Positions 18,087 to 27,974 of a stretch of DNA of 64,000 bases are shown here, piece after piece; the first letter of the stretch is position 1; each line of letters opens with the position of its first letter. The notes under the pieces are model-generated. The model made no database searches, had not been told where the DNA came from, and was given only the letters and a program-made list of their open reading frames with translations. The position numbers and the translations under genes were made by a program. The stretch comes from Elusimicrobiota bacterium. Its GTDB lineage: Bacteria > Elusimicrobiota > Endomicrobiia > Endomicrobiales > Endomicrobiaceae. The stretch lies in NCBI GenBank assembly GCA_017528425.1, contig JAFXOV010000044.1:62001-126000 (forward strand). The letters are read 5' to 3'.

Positions 18087-19817
18087 TTAGTCTTCTTTAC
18101 TTTTATCCGTATAATAGGAATAATTTTTATAATATCCGTATTTGCTGTAAGTTATACCTTTAGGTTCATACTGAGATATTACTCCGCCCAAAACTTTTAT
18201 TCCCACATTTTTCATTTTTTCCAATGCAATTTCGGCAAGTCTGACATTTGTACTGCCGTACTTTATAACAAACACTGCTTTATTTATATACTTACCCCAC
18301 AACAAAGTATCACTTACAGGCAAAACAGCAGGGCAATCTATAATAACCGTATCATAATTTTCGTTTGCCCATTTTATAAACTTTTCCAACAACGGAGTAT
18401 TTAACAGTTCCGACGGATTCGGAGGTCTTGTTCCCGAAGTCATAACGGAAAGATTAGCAACTTCCGTCTGTTGTACATTGTAAGCAAAATCGGATACTTT
18501 CTTATCTTCGTTCCAAATGTTTGTTAACCCTTTCTCATTAGAAAGTTTAAACACTTTATGAAGTCTGGATCTTCTTAAATCACCATCTACAAGTAAAACT
18601 TTTTTTTGTGTTTGAGCAAGAGCTACAGCTAAATTTACTGCAAAAAAACTTTTACCTTCGCTCTGTACGGAACTTGCAACTATGACAGGTGCATTTCTGT
18701 CATCTGCCAAAGCAAACCCTAACATCGTTCTTACATTTCTTATTTGCTCTGCGGTTAAAATATTCCCTTCTTTTAACATCAACTCATATTCTGTTTTCAG
18801 TTTTTTTATTTTATTTACCGGCACAAACCCCAGGAAAGACAACTTTAGTTTTTCCTGTAAATCTTCGGACGTTTTTATCGTTTTATCCAAGAACTCAACA
18901 ATGAATATAAATAATAAACCTAAAATAATACCGGCACAAAATCCTATCAATAAATTTAAAAGTTTTTTAGGTCTGTACGGTTTATTCGGAACAGTTGCCT
19001 CATCAATTATTCTTATATTGTTTCCGGAAAATTGTCCCGAAAGTTCGATTTTTATACTTTGAATAAGTCTTTTTGTTTCTATATCTATTTTTTCTCTTAT
19101 TGCTTTTAATTGATTTTGAACGGATATAACTTCCGGATGATTTGATGTATACTTTGCCGTAAGTTCAACATAATGTTTATATAATTCTATTTCCTGGTTT
19201 TTAAGATTTTTTATAAAGTCACTGTTTACTACCTGAGGCATGGAATTTAACAATTCCTGTTGTTTTGTACTTTTTTCCGTAGCTTCAAGAGCAGCAATAA
19301 CATCCTTTGCTATTGATACTCTGTTATTTATATTTTCGGTAACAAAAGTATTTGCCAATGTATTTGCTATCTGTACGCATAACTGTTTATCGTAAGATAA
19401 AACTTCAAGGTTTAATAAACGACTTCTCGGTATAGGAATGATTTTTATATGTTTTTTTAATTTGATCCAACCGTTAGGTTCTTTAAATTCGGGAACTTCC
19501 GACAATTTCATACTGTTATAAATTTTTTCAAGTAAAGTTCTCGATTCCAACAATTTGTACTGTGTTCTGTAATAATCTTCATCGGTTGCCCAAGAGCTGA
19601 AAGACGTTGTTTCTATTTTCCCGGATTCTTCCCTGTCTATCAACATAAGAACGGAAGCCTTGTATTTGGGCTGCATTAACATATTAACGGCAACAGCCGC
19701 AACGACACATATAAAAACTATGCCTATTAACAGCCATATTCTTTTAAGTATTACAGACACATAAAAAGTGAAATCTGTTTCATCGTTTTTTATATCATTT
19801 ACAAAATTGTCGTTCAT
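18087..19817 (-). CDS. Polysaccharide copolymerase / bacterial tyrosine kinase (Wzc-like)
   Basis: The 576-residue protein joins a Wzz-type membrane part (helices near 30-50 and 285-305) to a C-terminal BY-kinase. Walker A is QSEGKS (GKS at about 388-390), Walker A' is LLVDGDLRRSR at about 408, and Walker B is VIIDCP at about 493. The tail is a tyrosine cluster (YSKYGYYKNYSYY), the usual autophosphorylation site. It controls length and export of capsule or exopolysaccharide together with the Wza-like lipoprotein encoded 8 bases upstream. No glycosyltransferases or Wzx/Wzy are adjacent. Confidence 0.93.
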   Translation of the reverse strand: MNDNFVNDIKNDETDFTFYVSVILKRIWLLIGIVFICVVAAVAVNMLMQPKYKASVLMLIDREESGKIETTSFSSWATDEDYYRTQYKLLESRTLLEKIYNSMKLSEVPEFKEPNGWIKLKKHIKIIPIPRSRLLNLEVLSYDKQLCVQIANTLANTFVTENINNRVSIAKDVIAALEATEKSTKQQELLNSMPQVVNSDFIKNLKNQEIELYKHYVELTAKYTSNHPEVISVQNQLKAIREKIDIETKRLIQSIKIELSGQFSGNNIRIIDEATVPNKPYRPKKLLNLLIGFCAGIILGLLFIFIVEFLDKTIKTSEDLQEKLKLSFLGFVPVNKIKKLKTEYELMLKEGNILTAEQIRNVRTMLGFALADDRNAPVIVASSVQSEGKSFFAVNLAVALAQTQKKVLLVDGDLRRSRLHKVFKLSNEKGLTNIWNEDKKVSDFAYNVQQTEVANLSVMTSGTRPPNPSELLNTPLLEKFIKWANENYDTVIIDCPAVLPVSDTLLWGKYINKAVFVIKYGSTNVRLAEIALEKMKNVGIKVLGGVISQYEPKGITYSKYGYYKNYSYYTDKSKED

Positions 19818-19825
19818 CTTTTCCT

Positions 19826-20500
19826 CTAAAACATACTCTGCGGAACAAAAATAACATCTCCGGGCATAAGTTCGATATCTAGGGATTTTTTCCCTTGTTT
19901 TGTTATCGCATTAACATCAACATCCAAACTCTTTTGTTTCCCGTTTTCCATTCTTAAAACTTTCACTTTTGACGTGTTGGCAATATCGGTAAATCCGCCT
20001 ACCGAAGTTATTGCTTCAAGAACCGTTATCGATTTTTCCGGCGGGATAGCTATTTCCGAAGGTTTTTGCACCTGTCCTAACACATAAACCATCTTATTTG
20101 CATATTCTTTTATCAACATGGAAACTTGCGGATTTTTGATGTAATATTTCAACTTTTCGGATAATTGTTGTTCTGCTTCCGCTACCGAATAACCGCCGAT
20201 TTTAACATTGCCAACCAAAGGAAACGTAACCATACCGTCGGAAGATATTCTTAATTCTCTATCCATATCTTTTTCCATAAAAACCTTTATTTCAACAAGG
20301 TCTCCGGCTTGTAAGATATAGTTGTTCGATTTTTGAACATCGGAAATATCGTTTAATACACGATTTTGAATATTTTCGACATCTTCTTCCGTGCCGGATT
20401 CAACGGTTATACTGCTTATTTCAGTACTTTTTTGTGTTGAAGCACAGGAAAAAAGGAAAGAAAAAGCAAAACATAATAAAAACAAAACATATCTGTTCAT
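19826..20500 (-). CDS. Wza-like polysaccharide export lipoprotein
   Basis: The 224-residue product starts at ATG 20500 (MNRYVLFLL); an in-frame TTG at 20518 is less likely. A lipobox ends at LFSC, so the mature N-terminus is a lipidated Cys. A polysaccharide-export domain (YILQAGDLVEIKVFMEKDMD, VSEDG-like RISSDGMVTFPLVG) is followed by an SLBB domain (VYVLGQVQKPSEIAIPP). It forms the outer-membrane exit of the export machine. It lies just before the tyrosine kinase gene and 30 bases after the DUF4833 gene. Confidence 0.9.
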   Translation of the reverse strand: MNRYVLFLLCFAFSFLFSCASTQKSTEISSITVESGTEEDVENIQNRVLNDISDVQKSNNYILQAGDLVEIKVFMEKDMDRELRISSDGMVTFPLVGNVKIGGYSVAEAEQQLSEKLKYYIKNPQVSMLIKEYANKMVYVLGQVQKPSEIAIPPEKSITVLEAITSVGGFTDIANTSKVKVLRMENGKQKSLDVDVNAITKQGKKSLDIELMPGDVIFVPQSMF

Positions 20501-20529
20501 AATCTCGATATTATACAAAAAAAGGAAAG

Positions 20530-21036
20530 TTATTTCACTACTATTTTTTGTTGCTGAGTTTCACCGGTTTTAACATCTTTTCCGAACAGTTCATAAAAGC
20601 TTACATTCGGTATACCGAAAGCACCATCAACAGAACCGATATAAACTTTTTCCAAGAAGCAATCAACGTTATTTATCTTTATAACGGCTTTAGCAACACC
20701 GTCATATAAGTCAATAGTCATAGGTTTATCTTTTGCGGCCTTTAATACAAAATCAAAATTTTGTTTCTCGGCATTATATTTAACTTTAAATCCGTAAGCT
20801 TTCTTATCAAAAGCACTTAATTCTTCTCTTTCTCCGTTTTTATATGCATACAAAAGCCAATAAGCATCTATCGGAGATTTTTCATTTATTTTCCCGTCAT
20901 CAGTTAAAACAGCATCATAACTGACAACATTTGCATTTTTACTTCTTTCTATTACAAACAAATTGCTTGTTTTATCGGCATATATATTCATACCAAACAT
21001 CAAAAACAATATTACAAACAAAATTGCTCTTTTCAT
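20530..21036 (-). CDS. Secreted DUF4833-type protein
   Basis: The start at 21036 is chosen because GGAG lies seven bases upstream; the 168 residues then begin MKRAILFVILF, a signal peptide cleaved near NIYADK. The mature part (NLFVIERSKNANVVSYDA, then YWLLYAYKNGEREEL, and AYGFKVKYN) fits the DUF4833 pattern as I remember it. The function is unknown; the protein is probably periplasmic. It sits between addB and the Wza-like gene, with a gap of 58 bases to addB. Confidence 0.7.
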   Translation of the reverse strand: MKRAILFVILFLMFGMNIYADKTSNLFVIERSKNANVVSYDAVLTDDGKINEKSPIDAYWLLYAYKNGEREELSAFDKKAYGFKVKYNAEKQNFDFVLKAAKDKPMTIDLYDGVAKAVIKINNVDCFLEKVYIGSVDGAFGIPNVSFYELFGKDVKTGETQQQKIVVK

Positions 21037-21094
21037 TTTATGCTCCATACTAATAAACATTATTACTATTTAGACATATATTTATACAAAATTG

Positions 21095-23917
21095 TTACTG
21101 CCTGCACAAGTAAAAGTACGGACATTTTTCGCATTCTACATCATCATAAAGCTCACTTCTAAACGGTTCGTCATTATTAATGTCGGAAATAATAAGTTTA
21201 AACTGTTCAAGCAAAACACTAAAATCTATTTTCGAATCTTGTTTTAATAACAAAGTTGTTTTTGAATCTTTTAAAGAATACAGCATTGCATTTCTTACAA
21301 CTTTGTCTTTGTTGAGCTGTTCGTACAAATATTTATAAATTATCAATTGGAACGATTTTATGTTTTTAGCTATCACCTGTCTGCAAAGAGAACTTTCATC
21401 GGAAACAAAATTTTTTACGGCAACGGGAGCTGCCGCATTCCCGGTTTTATAATCTATAATACTTATTGTTCCGTCTTCATTTTCATCTATTCTATCCATT
21501 CGCGAAACCAAATTATATTTAGTTCCGTTTACTTCTACTTTAGAAGAAAAATCTTTTTCCGTATCCAATACCTGCTTAAAGTCTCTTTTTATTTCGGCTT
21601 TCATGAAATCATTCAATTTCTTTTTGAGAAGTTTTCTTAACAAGTACATTTTGCCGGTTTTACCGTTCTTAAAATACTCGTTTATCTTATCATCCAATTT
21701 TTTTTCATAAACATTTTTATCCATACCGATCAACATTTCTTTCGTTAACCCGCTGTGAAAAGTTTCATTTAAAAAATCGTGGACACAGTTTCCTATATTG
21801 ATATTTTCATAATCATCATCATAATCGGTTTGTTCTCCCAATTTAAGCACATACTTGTAATAAAACAGCAGTTTACATTTCATATACGCATCTATGTTTG
21901 TAGCCGAATATTTAAAATTCAACAGATATTTTTTTATTTCGTCCGTTTTAACAATTTCCGGTTTGTTATTGGAAAAAAGTTTGGCAGACAAAACGGCATT
22001 ATTGACCGTTACGGACTTTAAAAGTTTTGTTTCGTACTGTTTCTTCCATACAAGTTCTTCTATGAACCTGCTTCTTATATTAACATTATCATTCGGATAT
22101 ATTAAAGAAACGGATTTTGCTCCGGAAATCAAACCGTAAAATTGATACTTTTGAATATCGGATTCTCTTTCCGAATAACCCATATTCAATAAATTAATAA
22201 CCTCTTTGGGAATCAAAGGATTTATTTCTCTGACATTCGGAACTACGGAATCAGACATAGACACTATAAATACATTTTTAAAAGAAAGACCTCTTGATTC
22301 CATGAAACCCAGCACCTGCAACCCTTTTAAAGGGCTTCCTACAAGATTTATATTACCTGTAGATATAAGATTTTCAAATATCTTCAACAATTCTTTTTGT
22401 GCAAAAATATTATTTGAGCAAAGTGAATTTAAAAATTGGTTTGCTATATCATAAACCATATTCATTGCACCCAAATTGAACGAATATGAGTTTATTAAAC
22501 TTTTTTGGGTTATGATATCTGCAATATTGTTTACGGCTTTACCTAAAGCAGCCATTGTGGAAATATTTTCAAACTTATAAAAAAACATATCAAACAACTC
22601 TGTGATAAGCTCTTTTACTCTATTGGGAGAAACTTCCTGCCAATAATCTGTTATTTTCTTTGAAATATTTTCATGCAGTACAACATTATTTTGAATTTCT
22701 TCCAAAGAAATAAACTGATAAGATTTAAATAAAGCCTTTTTATTTGAAAAATCAAAATTATTAATTATTTCATGAACTATAATTCTTGTAATATCGGAAA
22801 TACCGATAAATCTTATATTTTTAACAAGCGGATTGGAAATTATCGAAACAAAATCTTTTACATAATATTTATTGTTTTCATCTCTGTTTAAATGTGTTTT
22901 AATTAAATCTTTCATTAAAGAAAACACTGTTGTTTTGTTTGCCGGATATCCTACCGCAATATTAATATCTTTCATTATCGAATAAAGTTCACTTGTAACC
23001 GCTTGCAAAATGGTATTATCCGGAACTATTACAACCGTATCTTTAAGTTCGGTTTGCGGTATTTTTTGTATTAAATTTTTAACCAAACATGCTTGTGAAT
23101 AACCGTCATAAGCACTGTAAAATTTAATATTATCGGTTAAATTATCTTTTACGGGTTTTGAAGCACAATTGAAATCTTTATATATTTTGTTTAAGTATTG
23201 CCAGTTATTTTTGTTTCCCCTTATGATAATATCAAGTTTACCGGAATCGAACAAGACTTTAAACATTTCCGTTTCGGATTTATTCAGATAGTAAGGATTA
23301 AACAATATCACCTTATCAAAATCTTTAAAATATTGTTCTATATATTTTTTTGCATTATAGTAAGAATATGCCGTTGTGGTTTTATTCAACTGCTTTATTC
23401 TTTCATGGAACTCTTCTCTTATAAAAGAAATATTTTTTAATAATTCGTTAATGCTTTCGGGAACATCAAAACCAATTTCGGCCTGCATCTGAATGTTAAG
23501 TAATTTATCGTTACTTATTTGTTCCAAATCCAACAAATTTATAAAGTTCAATATTTCGTTGGCCCATTGAAAAAACGAAGAATATGTATATTCATAAAAG
23601 TTTGATGTTTTGAGTTTATTGTGAACGATATCATAAATTATATAACTGCTGTCTATCTTTGATATTTTTTGTGTATTTTGTGCAGCAGAAATCAAATTCA
23701 CAAGTTCATCAAAAGTAAAAAATTTCGGAGGAATAAACGATTTATTTATTTGTTTTGCCAACTCCCTTTTTATAAACATTGCCGGTCTTTTTGACGGCAT
23801 AACAACGGCAATTTTACCGAAATCATTTTCGTTGTTATTTATCGATTCGACAATATACTTTGTTGTATATTCGACAATATTATCATTTAAACAAATATTA
23901 ATTATTTTACTTTTCAT
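21095..23917 (-). CDS. addB: AddB-like recombination nuclease subunit
   Basis: The 940-residue protein has an inactivated helicase-like N-terminal part (FGKIAVVMPSKRPAMFI) and a C-terminal PD-(D/E)XK nuclease (GNCVHDFLNETF near 705, then ISIIDYKTGNA near 815). Four cysteines in AddB-like positions (KCKLLFYYK near 680 and CEKCPYFYLC at the very end) should hold a [4Fe-4S] cluster. With the AddA-like helicase directly upstream (5-base gap) it processes double-strand breaks for RecA. Sequence divergence from Bacillus AddB is large, as expected outside Firmicutes. Confidence 0.85.
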   Translation of the reverse strand: MKSKIINICLNDNIVEYTTKYIVESINNNENDFGKIAVVMPSKRPAMFIKRELAKQINKSFIPPKFFTFDELVNLISAAQNTQKISKIDSSYIIYDIVHNKLKTSNFYEYTYSSFFQWANEILNFINLLDLEQISNDKLLNIQMQAEIGFDVPESINELLKNISFIREEFHERIKQLNKTTTAYSYYNAKKYIEQYFKDFDKVILFNPYYLNKSETEMFKVLFDSGKLDIIIRGNKNNWQYLNKIYKDFNCASKPVKDNLTDNIKFYSAYDGYSQACLVKNLIQKIPQTELKDTVVIVPDNTILQAVTSELYSIMKDINIAVGYPANKTTVFSLMKDLIKTHLNRDENNKYYVKDFVSIISNPLVKNIRFIGISDITRIIVHEIINNFDFSNKKALFKSYQFISLEEIQNNVVLHENISKKITDYWQEVSPNRVKELITELFDMFFYKFENISTMAALGKAVNNIADIITQKSLINSYSFNLGAMNMVYDIANQFLNSLCSNNIFAQKELLKIFENLISTGNINLVGSPLKGLQVLGFMESRGLSFKNVFIVSMSDSVVPNVREINPLIPKEVINLLNMGYSERESDIQKYQFYGLISGAKSVSLIYPNDNVNIRSRFIEELVWKKQYETKLLKSVTVNNAVLSAKLFSNNKPEIVKTDEIKKYLLNFKYSATNIDAYMKCKLLFYYKYVLKLGEQTDYDDDYENINIGNCVHDFLNETFHSGLTKEMLIGMDKNVYEKKLDDKINEYFKNGKTGKMYLLRKLLKKKLNDFMKAEIKRDFKQVLDTEKDFSSKVEVNGTKYNLVSRMDRIDENEDGTISIIDYKTGNAAAPVAVKNFVSDESSLCRQVIAKNIKSFQLIIYKYLYEQLNKDKVVRNAMLYSLKDSKTTLLLKQDSKIDFSVLLEQFKLIISDINNDEPFRSELYDDVECEKCPYFYLCRQ

Positions 23918-23922
23918 AAATT

Positions 23923-26900
23923 TTATTCTATACCCGTATTATCGTTAACATTATGCAAAACTACATTTTCCAAATCGATAACAAAGCACTGCACTTGTTT
24001 ATCCGTATACACTTCTTTTAAAATTTCAACATATTTTTTCATTTGATTATTTATATATTCTCTGTCATATATAGAACTCTTGAAATCCACGACACAAACA
24101 CTATTTTGTTTTATTATTATTTTATCGACTCTTATGGTATTTCCTGATTTATCAACATATTCTTTTTCGTTAAACACAACATTTTTTTCATCAAACAAGT
24201 CCGCTATATTTTTGTTTGATAATATATTTGAAATTTTTTCTTTTAAGAAACCAATATCCTGATTTGAATATACCGCTTGTGTTTTTTTAACGGCATCTTC
24301 AATTTTATTTTGTAAGTTTTTGGAATTAAATGTTTCTATTTGTGATAAAGCATAATGGATTATTTTTCCGTTTAACAAAATATCTTTATGCTTTTTACCG
24401 TAAATTTCTATCGAGCTGTCATTTATTATATCTACAATATCGTTAAGTTGTGTAGAAGATATTTCAATATTGTTTATAAGTTCCCCATCTTCATTTTTGG
24501 ATTGTAAATTTATTTTCTCTTTTTTACCGAATATTCTTTTATTTTCATCTGCAAATATTTCAATATATTTTTCGTTATCTTCATCTTTTTTATTTTTATG
24601 AGTTATAAGTCCGTAAAACTCACATACCGCTCTTGTTGTGGCAACGTATAAACCGTTCAACTCTTCCGACATATTTTTAAAATATTTTTCAAAATAAATA
24701 TTTTTTAAATACTGTGAATAATCATTCATTTCCCTGGTTATTCTTAAAAAAGATATTTCCTTTTCTTTCTCAATCGGAAAAATATTATCAGCATCCGGTT
24801 TTTTTATATAAAAATAGGGCATTATCACAACATTAAATTCCAAGCCTTTTGATTTATGAATCGTTGTAATTTTTATTGCATTTGATGACGGAACTTTTAT
24901 AAAAAACTTCTCGTTTTTTTCATTCTTTTCAAAATCTTTAAAATAATCTATAAAATTTTGTAATCCTTGATTATCCTTTTCGAAATCACAAATAATTTCC
25001 AAAAATCTGTATATTACATTCGAATATTCTTTAAAATTTTCTATTACTTTATACTTCGAAATTAAAGATACCGTCATTTCGTATACGGCAACAAACCCTG
25101 CTCTGTTAAAAAATTCTTCTATATAATCTTTCCATATTTGGGGATATGTTGACCTGAACAGAATGTAAAGGTTTATATCACTTTTTGTTTCAATACAATT
25201 ATCGGTTACGAATTTAACTATATCTTCTTTGTTTAATCCCGTTGCTTTTAAAAAGATATCACTCGTAATAAACGAGACAAATGAAATATTATCTATCGGC
25301 ATATTAAAAAACTGTAACGAACTGAACAATTCTTTTATTATTTGAGAATTTACAATATTTAATGTTTGGAAAGACTCTATATCTATATCCTTTTCCAACA
25401 GCCATTTACCTATCTTTTCTATCTCTTTATTTGTTCTGCAAATTATTGTTATATCTTTATTTGAAAATCTTTTATTTACATCTTCTACCGTTTCATACAA
25501 ATATTTTTTTACTATTTCATCAACATCTTCTTCACTGTATTCTTTATATGATATTTCAACATAACCGGACTCTTTTCTTATACTTTTTTGTTGAGAATCT
25601 TTAAAAACTTCGACTATTCCTTCGCAATATTTTTTTATATCATCTAAATCTTTATCTTTACCTATATAATCCAATAACTTAATTATATTATCCTGCGAAT
25701 ACAAACTGTTATTAAAATCAACTATTGCTTTACAACTTCGATAATTCGTATCCAACAAAAGATGTTGCGGATTATAATTGGCAAATTCTATTTGAGGAAT
25801 ATCGAAGATTTTGTAGTCTCCGCCTCTAAAACCGTAAATTGCCTGTTTCTTGTCCCCTACATAAAAAAACGTACCGCCTTTAGATAAATTTTCTTCCACT
25901 ATAAGCTTTAATGTCTGCCATTGCGTTTGGTTTGTATCTTGAAATTCATCTATAAGGAAATCAGTAAAATTATTGGATAAGCTTAAATATATTTCAGGAG
26001 CCAAATTCTGTTCATAAAAGACTTTTGATACCTGTTTATTTATGTCCTGTAAAAACATTACAGAATCCAGTTTTGACCTTATTTCGAATTCCTTCAAAAT
26101 ATTATCAAACATTTTTATGTAATTGTCATAATAATGTTTGGCTTTAAATTCCATAAAATCATGAATAATCTTTTGTCCCTCTAAGAATAGTTCCTCGAAT
26201 TCCGCACTATGTTGGTCAGGTGAAATTTTTTTGTAAGGAAATTTATCTTTTGAAAAGTAAGAAGTTATTTTACCTGTGTACAGTGATTTCTTTTCGGAAA
26301 CTATATCGTCAATATAGTTTGAAAAGTATCCGTTGGTTATTTTTTTTATATCTTTTATTTTAGAAATTTTTTCACAAATATTTACGAAAGCGGAGTTTAA
26401 TTCAGACAACTTTTTCGAATACTTTTCTTTCTTTTTCATTTCCACGATTTTTTTCGTTACTTCTTTTTTGTATAAATCCTTGAATGTTTCCGAGATATTT
26501 CTCCTGATACTCCAAGAAGCCGTGCTGTCTACAATATACTGGTCAAAAAAACAATCCAAATCGTTTTGTATTTTTTTATCTTCAAAAGATTTATCCAAAA
26601 AAACATCTATGGAATAATCAATATAATCGTCATAAGAATCTAAAATTTGATAATTCGGAGACACTCCTAATTTTAATGCACATGCCTTTATTATCAAATT
26701 TATAAAACTGTCTATGGTTTTTACGTTAAAATGTTCGAAATTCTTTATTATATTATTTACTGCTATATCGGCATTTGAAGGTATTTTTGATTTAGGAATA
26801 TCTACTGCAGTTAACACATCTTTTACATCTTGTCCCAAAGATATTTTTTTCAGATATTTTATTATCCTTTCTTTCATTTCAATGGTAGCTTTATTTGTAA

Positions 26901-27048
26901 ATGTAAGTGCAAGGATATTGTTTAACGGAGGATTTGTTTTTGATGAATCAAAATTCAACAACAAAGAAATGTATCTCTTTGCCAAATTATGAGTTTTGCC
27001 CGAACCTGCCGAGGCTTCGACTGATATAAAATTAGATTCTTTTTCCAT
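23923..27048 (-). CDS. addA: AddA-like UvrD-family helicase/nuclease
   Basis: The 1041-residue superfamily 1 helicase has Walker A ASAGSGKTHN at 9-18, LALTFTNKATIEMKERI (motif Ia), DEFQDTNQTQW (motif II), GDKKQAIYGFRGGD (motif III) and TTIHKSKGLEFNVV (motif V). A C-terminal RecB-type nuclease is suggested by VDKIIIKQNSVCVVDFKSS. It pairs with the AddB-like protein to unwind and resect broken ends. It lies downstream of smpB and upstream of addB, all one direction. Confidence 0.9.
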   Translation of the reverse strand: MEKESNFISVEASAGSGKTHNLAKRYISLLLNFDSSKTNPPLNNILALTFTNKATIEMKERIIKYLKKISLGQDVKDVLTAVDIPKSKIPSNADIAVNNIIKNFEHFNVKTIDSFINLIIKACALKLGVSPNYQILDSYDDYIDYSIDVFLDKSFEDKKIQNDLDCFFDQYIVDSTASWSIRRNISETFKDLYKKEVTKKIVEMKKKEKYSKKLSELNSAFVNICEKISKIKDIKKITNGYFSNYIDDIVSEKKSLYTGKITSYFSKDKFPYKKISPDQHSAEFEELFLEGQKIIHDFMEFKAKHYYDNYIKMFDNILKEFEIRSKLDSVMFLQDINKQVSKVFYEQNLAPEIYLSLSNNFTDFLIDEFQDTNQTQWQTLKLIVEENLSKGGTFFYVGDKKQAIYGFRGGDYKIFDIPQIEFANYNPQHLLLDTNYRSCKAIVDFNNSLYSQDNIIKLLDYIGKDKDLDDIKKYCEGIVEVFKDSQQKSIRKESGYVEISYKEYSEEDVDEIVKKYLYETVEDVNKRFSNKDITIICRTNKEIEKIGKWLLEKDIDIESFQTLNIVNSQIIKELFSSLQFFNMPIDNISFVSFITSDIFLKATGLNKEDIVKFVTDNCIETKSDINLYILFRSTYPQIWKDYIEEFFNRAGFVAVYEMTVSLISKYKVIENFKEYSNVIYRFLEIICDFEKDNQGLQNFIDYFKDFEKNEKNEKFFIKVPSSNAIKITTIHKSKGLEFNVVIMPYFYIKKPDADNIFPIEKEKEISFLRITREMNDYSQYLKNIYFEKYFKNMSEELNGLYVATTRAVCEFYGLITHKNKKDEDNEKYIEIFADENKRIFGKKEKINLQSKNEDGELINNIEISSTQLNDIVDIINDSSIEIYGKKHKDILLNGKIIHYALSQIETFNSKNLQNKIEDAVKKTQAVYSNQDIGFLKEKISNILSNKNIADLFDEKNVVFNEKEYVDKSGNTIRVDKIIIKQNSVCVVDFKSSIYDREYINNQMKKYVEILKEVYTDKQVQCFVIDLENVVLHNVNDNTGIE

Positions 27049-27069
27049 TATTTTGGTGTAAGTAAAGAG

Positions 27070-27537
27070 TTAATAAATTTCTCTTTCCATCTCTCTTTTA
27101 ATATCTTTTCTTTTTAAATCTTCTCTTTTATCGTAAGTTGTTTTACCTTTAGCAAGACCTATAAGAGCTTTTATTTTTCCGTATTTTGAAACATATATCT
27201 CCAACGGAACAACGGTTAACCCTTTTTCCTTGGATTTAGAAAAGATTTTAGTAATTTCCTGTTTATGAAGGAGAAGTTTTCTTAATCTTTTTGTCTGATA
27301 TTCCTGTATATGCGTGGATATTTGTAAATAAGGTGCAATGTATACATTTTCCAAAAAAGCTTCACCGTTATTAATTCTTACCAAAGAATCCACCAAACTT
27401 GCATTGTGTAATCTTAACGATTTAACTTCATAACCGGACAAAACAATCCCCGCCTCATATTCTTCCAAAATATGATAGTTGTGATATGCTTTTTTGTTCG
27501 ATACTAAAACTTTTTTTTCTGCGTTTTTGTTTCCCAT
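27070..27537 (-). CDS. smpB: SsrA-binding protein SmpB
   Basis: The 155 residues match SmpB: AYHNYHILEEYEAGIVLSG, EVKSLR, ENVYIAPY, RLRKLLLHKQEI and a basic C-terminal tail ending GKTTYDKREDLKRKD. It binds tmRNA and rescues stalled ribosomes. It is divergent from tRNA-Arg, with about 106 bases between the genes. The tmRNA gene itself is not in this window. Confidence 0.96.
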   Translation of the reverse strand: MGNKNAEKKVLVSNKKAYHNYHILEEYEAGIVLSGYEVKSLRLHNASLVDSLVRINNGEAFLENVYIAPYLQISTHIQEYQTKRLRKLLLHKQEITKIFSKSKEKGLTVVPLEIYVSKYGKIKALIGLAKGKTTYDKREDLKRKDIKREMEREIY

Positions 27538-27588
27538 AACACCAACTATTTTACCAAAAATATAACAAAAAAAGTATATGTGTTTATG

Positions 27589-27617
27589 TTGACAAAAAAC
27601 GTTAAATCTTTTAAAAT
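27589..27617 (+). promoter_or_regulatory. Promoter of tRNA-Arg
   Basis: A perfect TTGACA (27589-27594), a 17-base spacer and TAAAAT (27612-27617) lie 27 bases before the tRNA. This is the clearest sigma-70-type promoter in the window. Confidence 0.8.
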
Positions 27618-27643
27618 CTTTAAGTCACGGTATTAACCGTATT

Positions 27644-27717
27644 GCGCCCATAGCTCAATTGGATAGAGCGTTTGACTACGAATCAAAAGGCTAGAGGTTC
27701 AACTCCTCTTGGGCGCG
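27644..27717 (+). tRNA. tRNA-Arg (ACG)
   Basis: The cloverleaf can be folded by eye. Acceptor stem GCGCCCA pairs with TGGGCGC, D arm GCTC/GAGC, anticodon stem TTTGA/TCAAA around loop CTACGAA (anticodon ACG), and T stem AGAGG/CCTCT around TTCAACT. The CCA end is not encoded. It reads CGN arginine codons after A34-to-I editing. It is probably co-transcribed with nfu, whose ATG is 33 bases downstream. Confidence 0.97.
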
Positions 27718-27749
27718 GACAGTTTTTTAACAAATTTAAGGAGTATAAG

Positions 27750-27971
27750 ATGAAAGAAAAAGTTGAAGCAATTTTGAATCAGGTAAGGCCTGCTCTTATA
27801 GCTGACGGAGGAAATGTTGAATTGGTGGACGTTACACCGGACAACATCGTAAAAGTAAGATTACAAGGTCATTGCGGAAGTTGCCCTATGGCAATGATGA
27901 CATTGGAAATGGGAATAAAAAAAGCTATCCAGGAAGCTCTTCCGGAAATAAAAGACGTTGTTGCAGTATAG
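27750..27971 (+). CDS. NifU C-terminal-domain Fe-S scaffold (Nfu)
   Basis: The 73 residues are a stand-alone NifU-like domain. RPALIADGGNVELV and the cluster-binding CGSC in GHCGSCPMAMMTLEMG are diagnostic. It carries and transfers [4Fe-4S] clusters. AAGGAG precedes the ATG at 27750 by about five bases; a longer frame from upstream would run through the tRNA and is rejected. It is followed after 3 bases by the phosphodiesterase gene. Confidence 0.93.
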   Translation: MKEKVEAILNQVRPALIADGGNVELVDVTPDNIVKVRLQGHCGSCPMAMMTLEMGIKKAIQEALPEIKDVVAV

Positions 27972-27974
27972 TAA

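Noticed and set aside
27672-27971. Longer nfu frame starting inside the tRNA
   Set aside because: Its first codons lie in the tRNA-Arg body; the ATG at 27750 has a proper Shine-Dalgarno.
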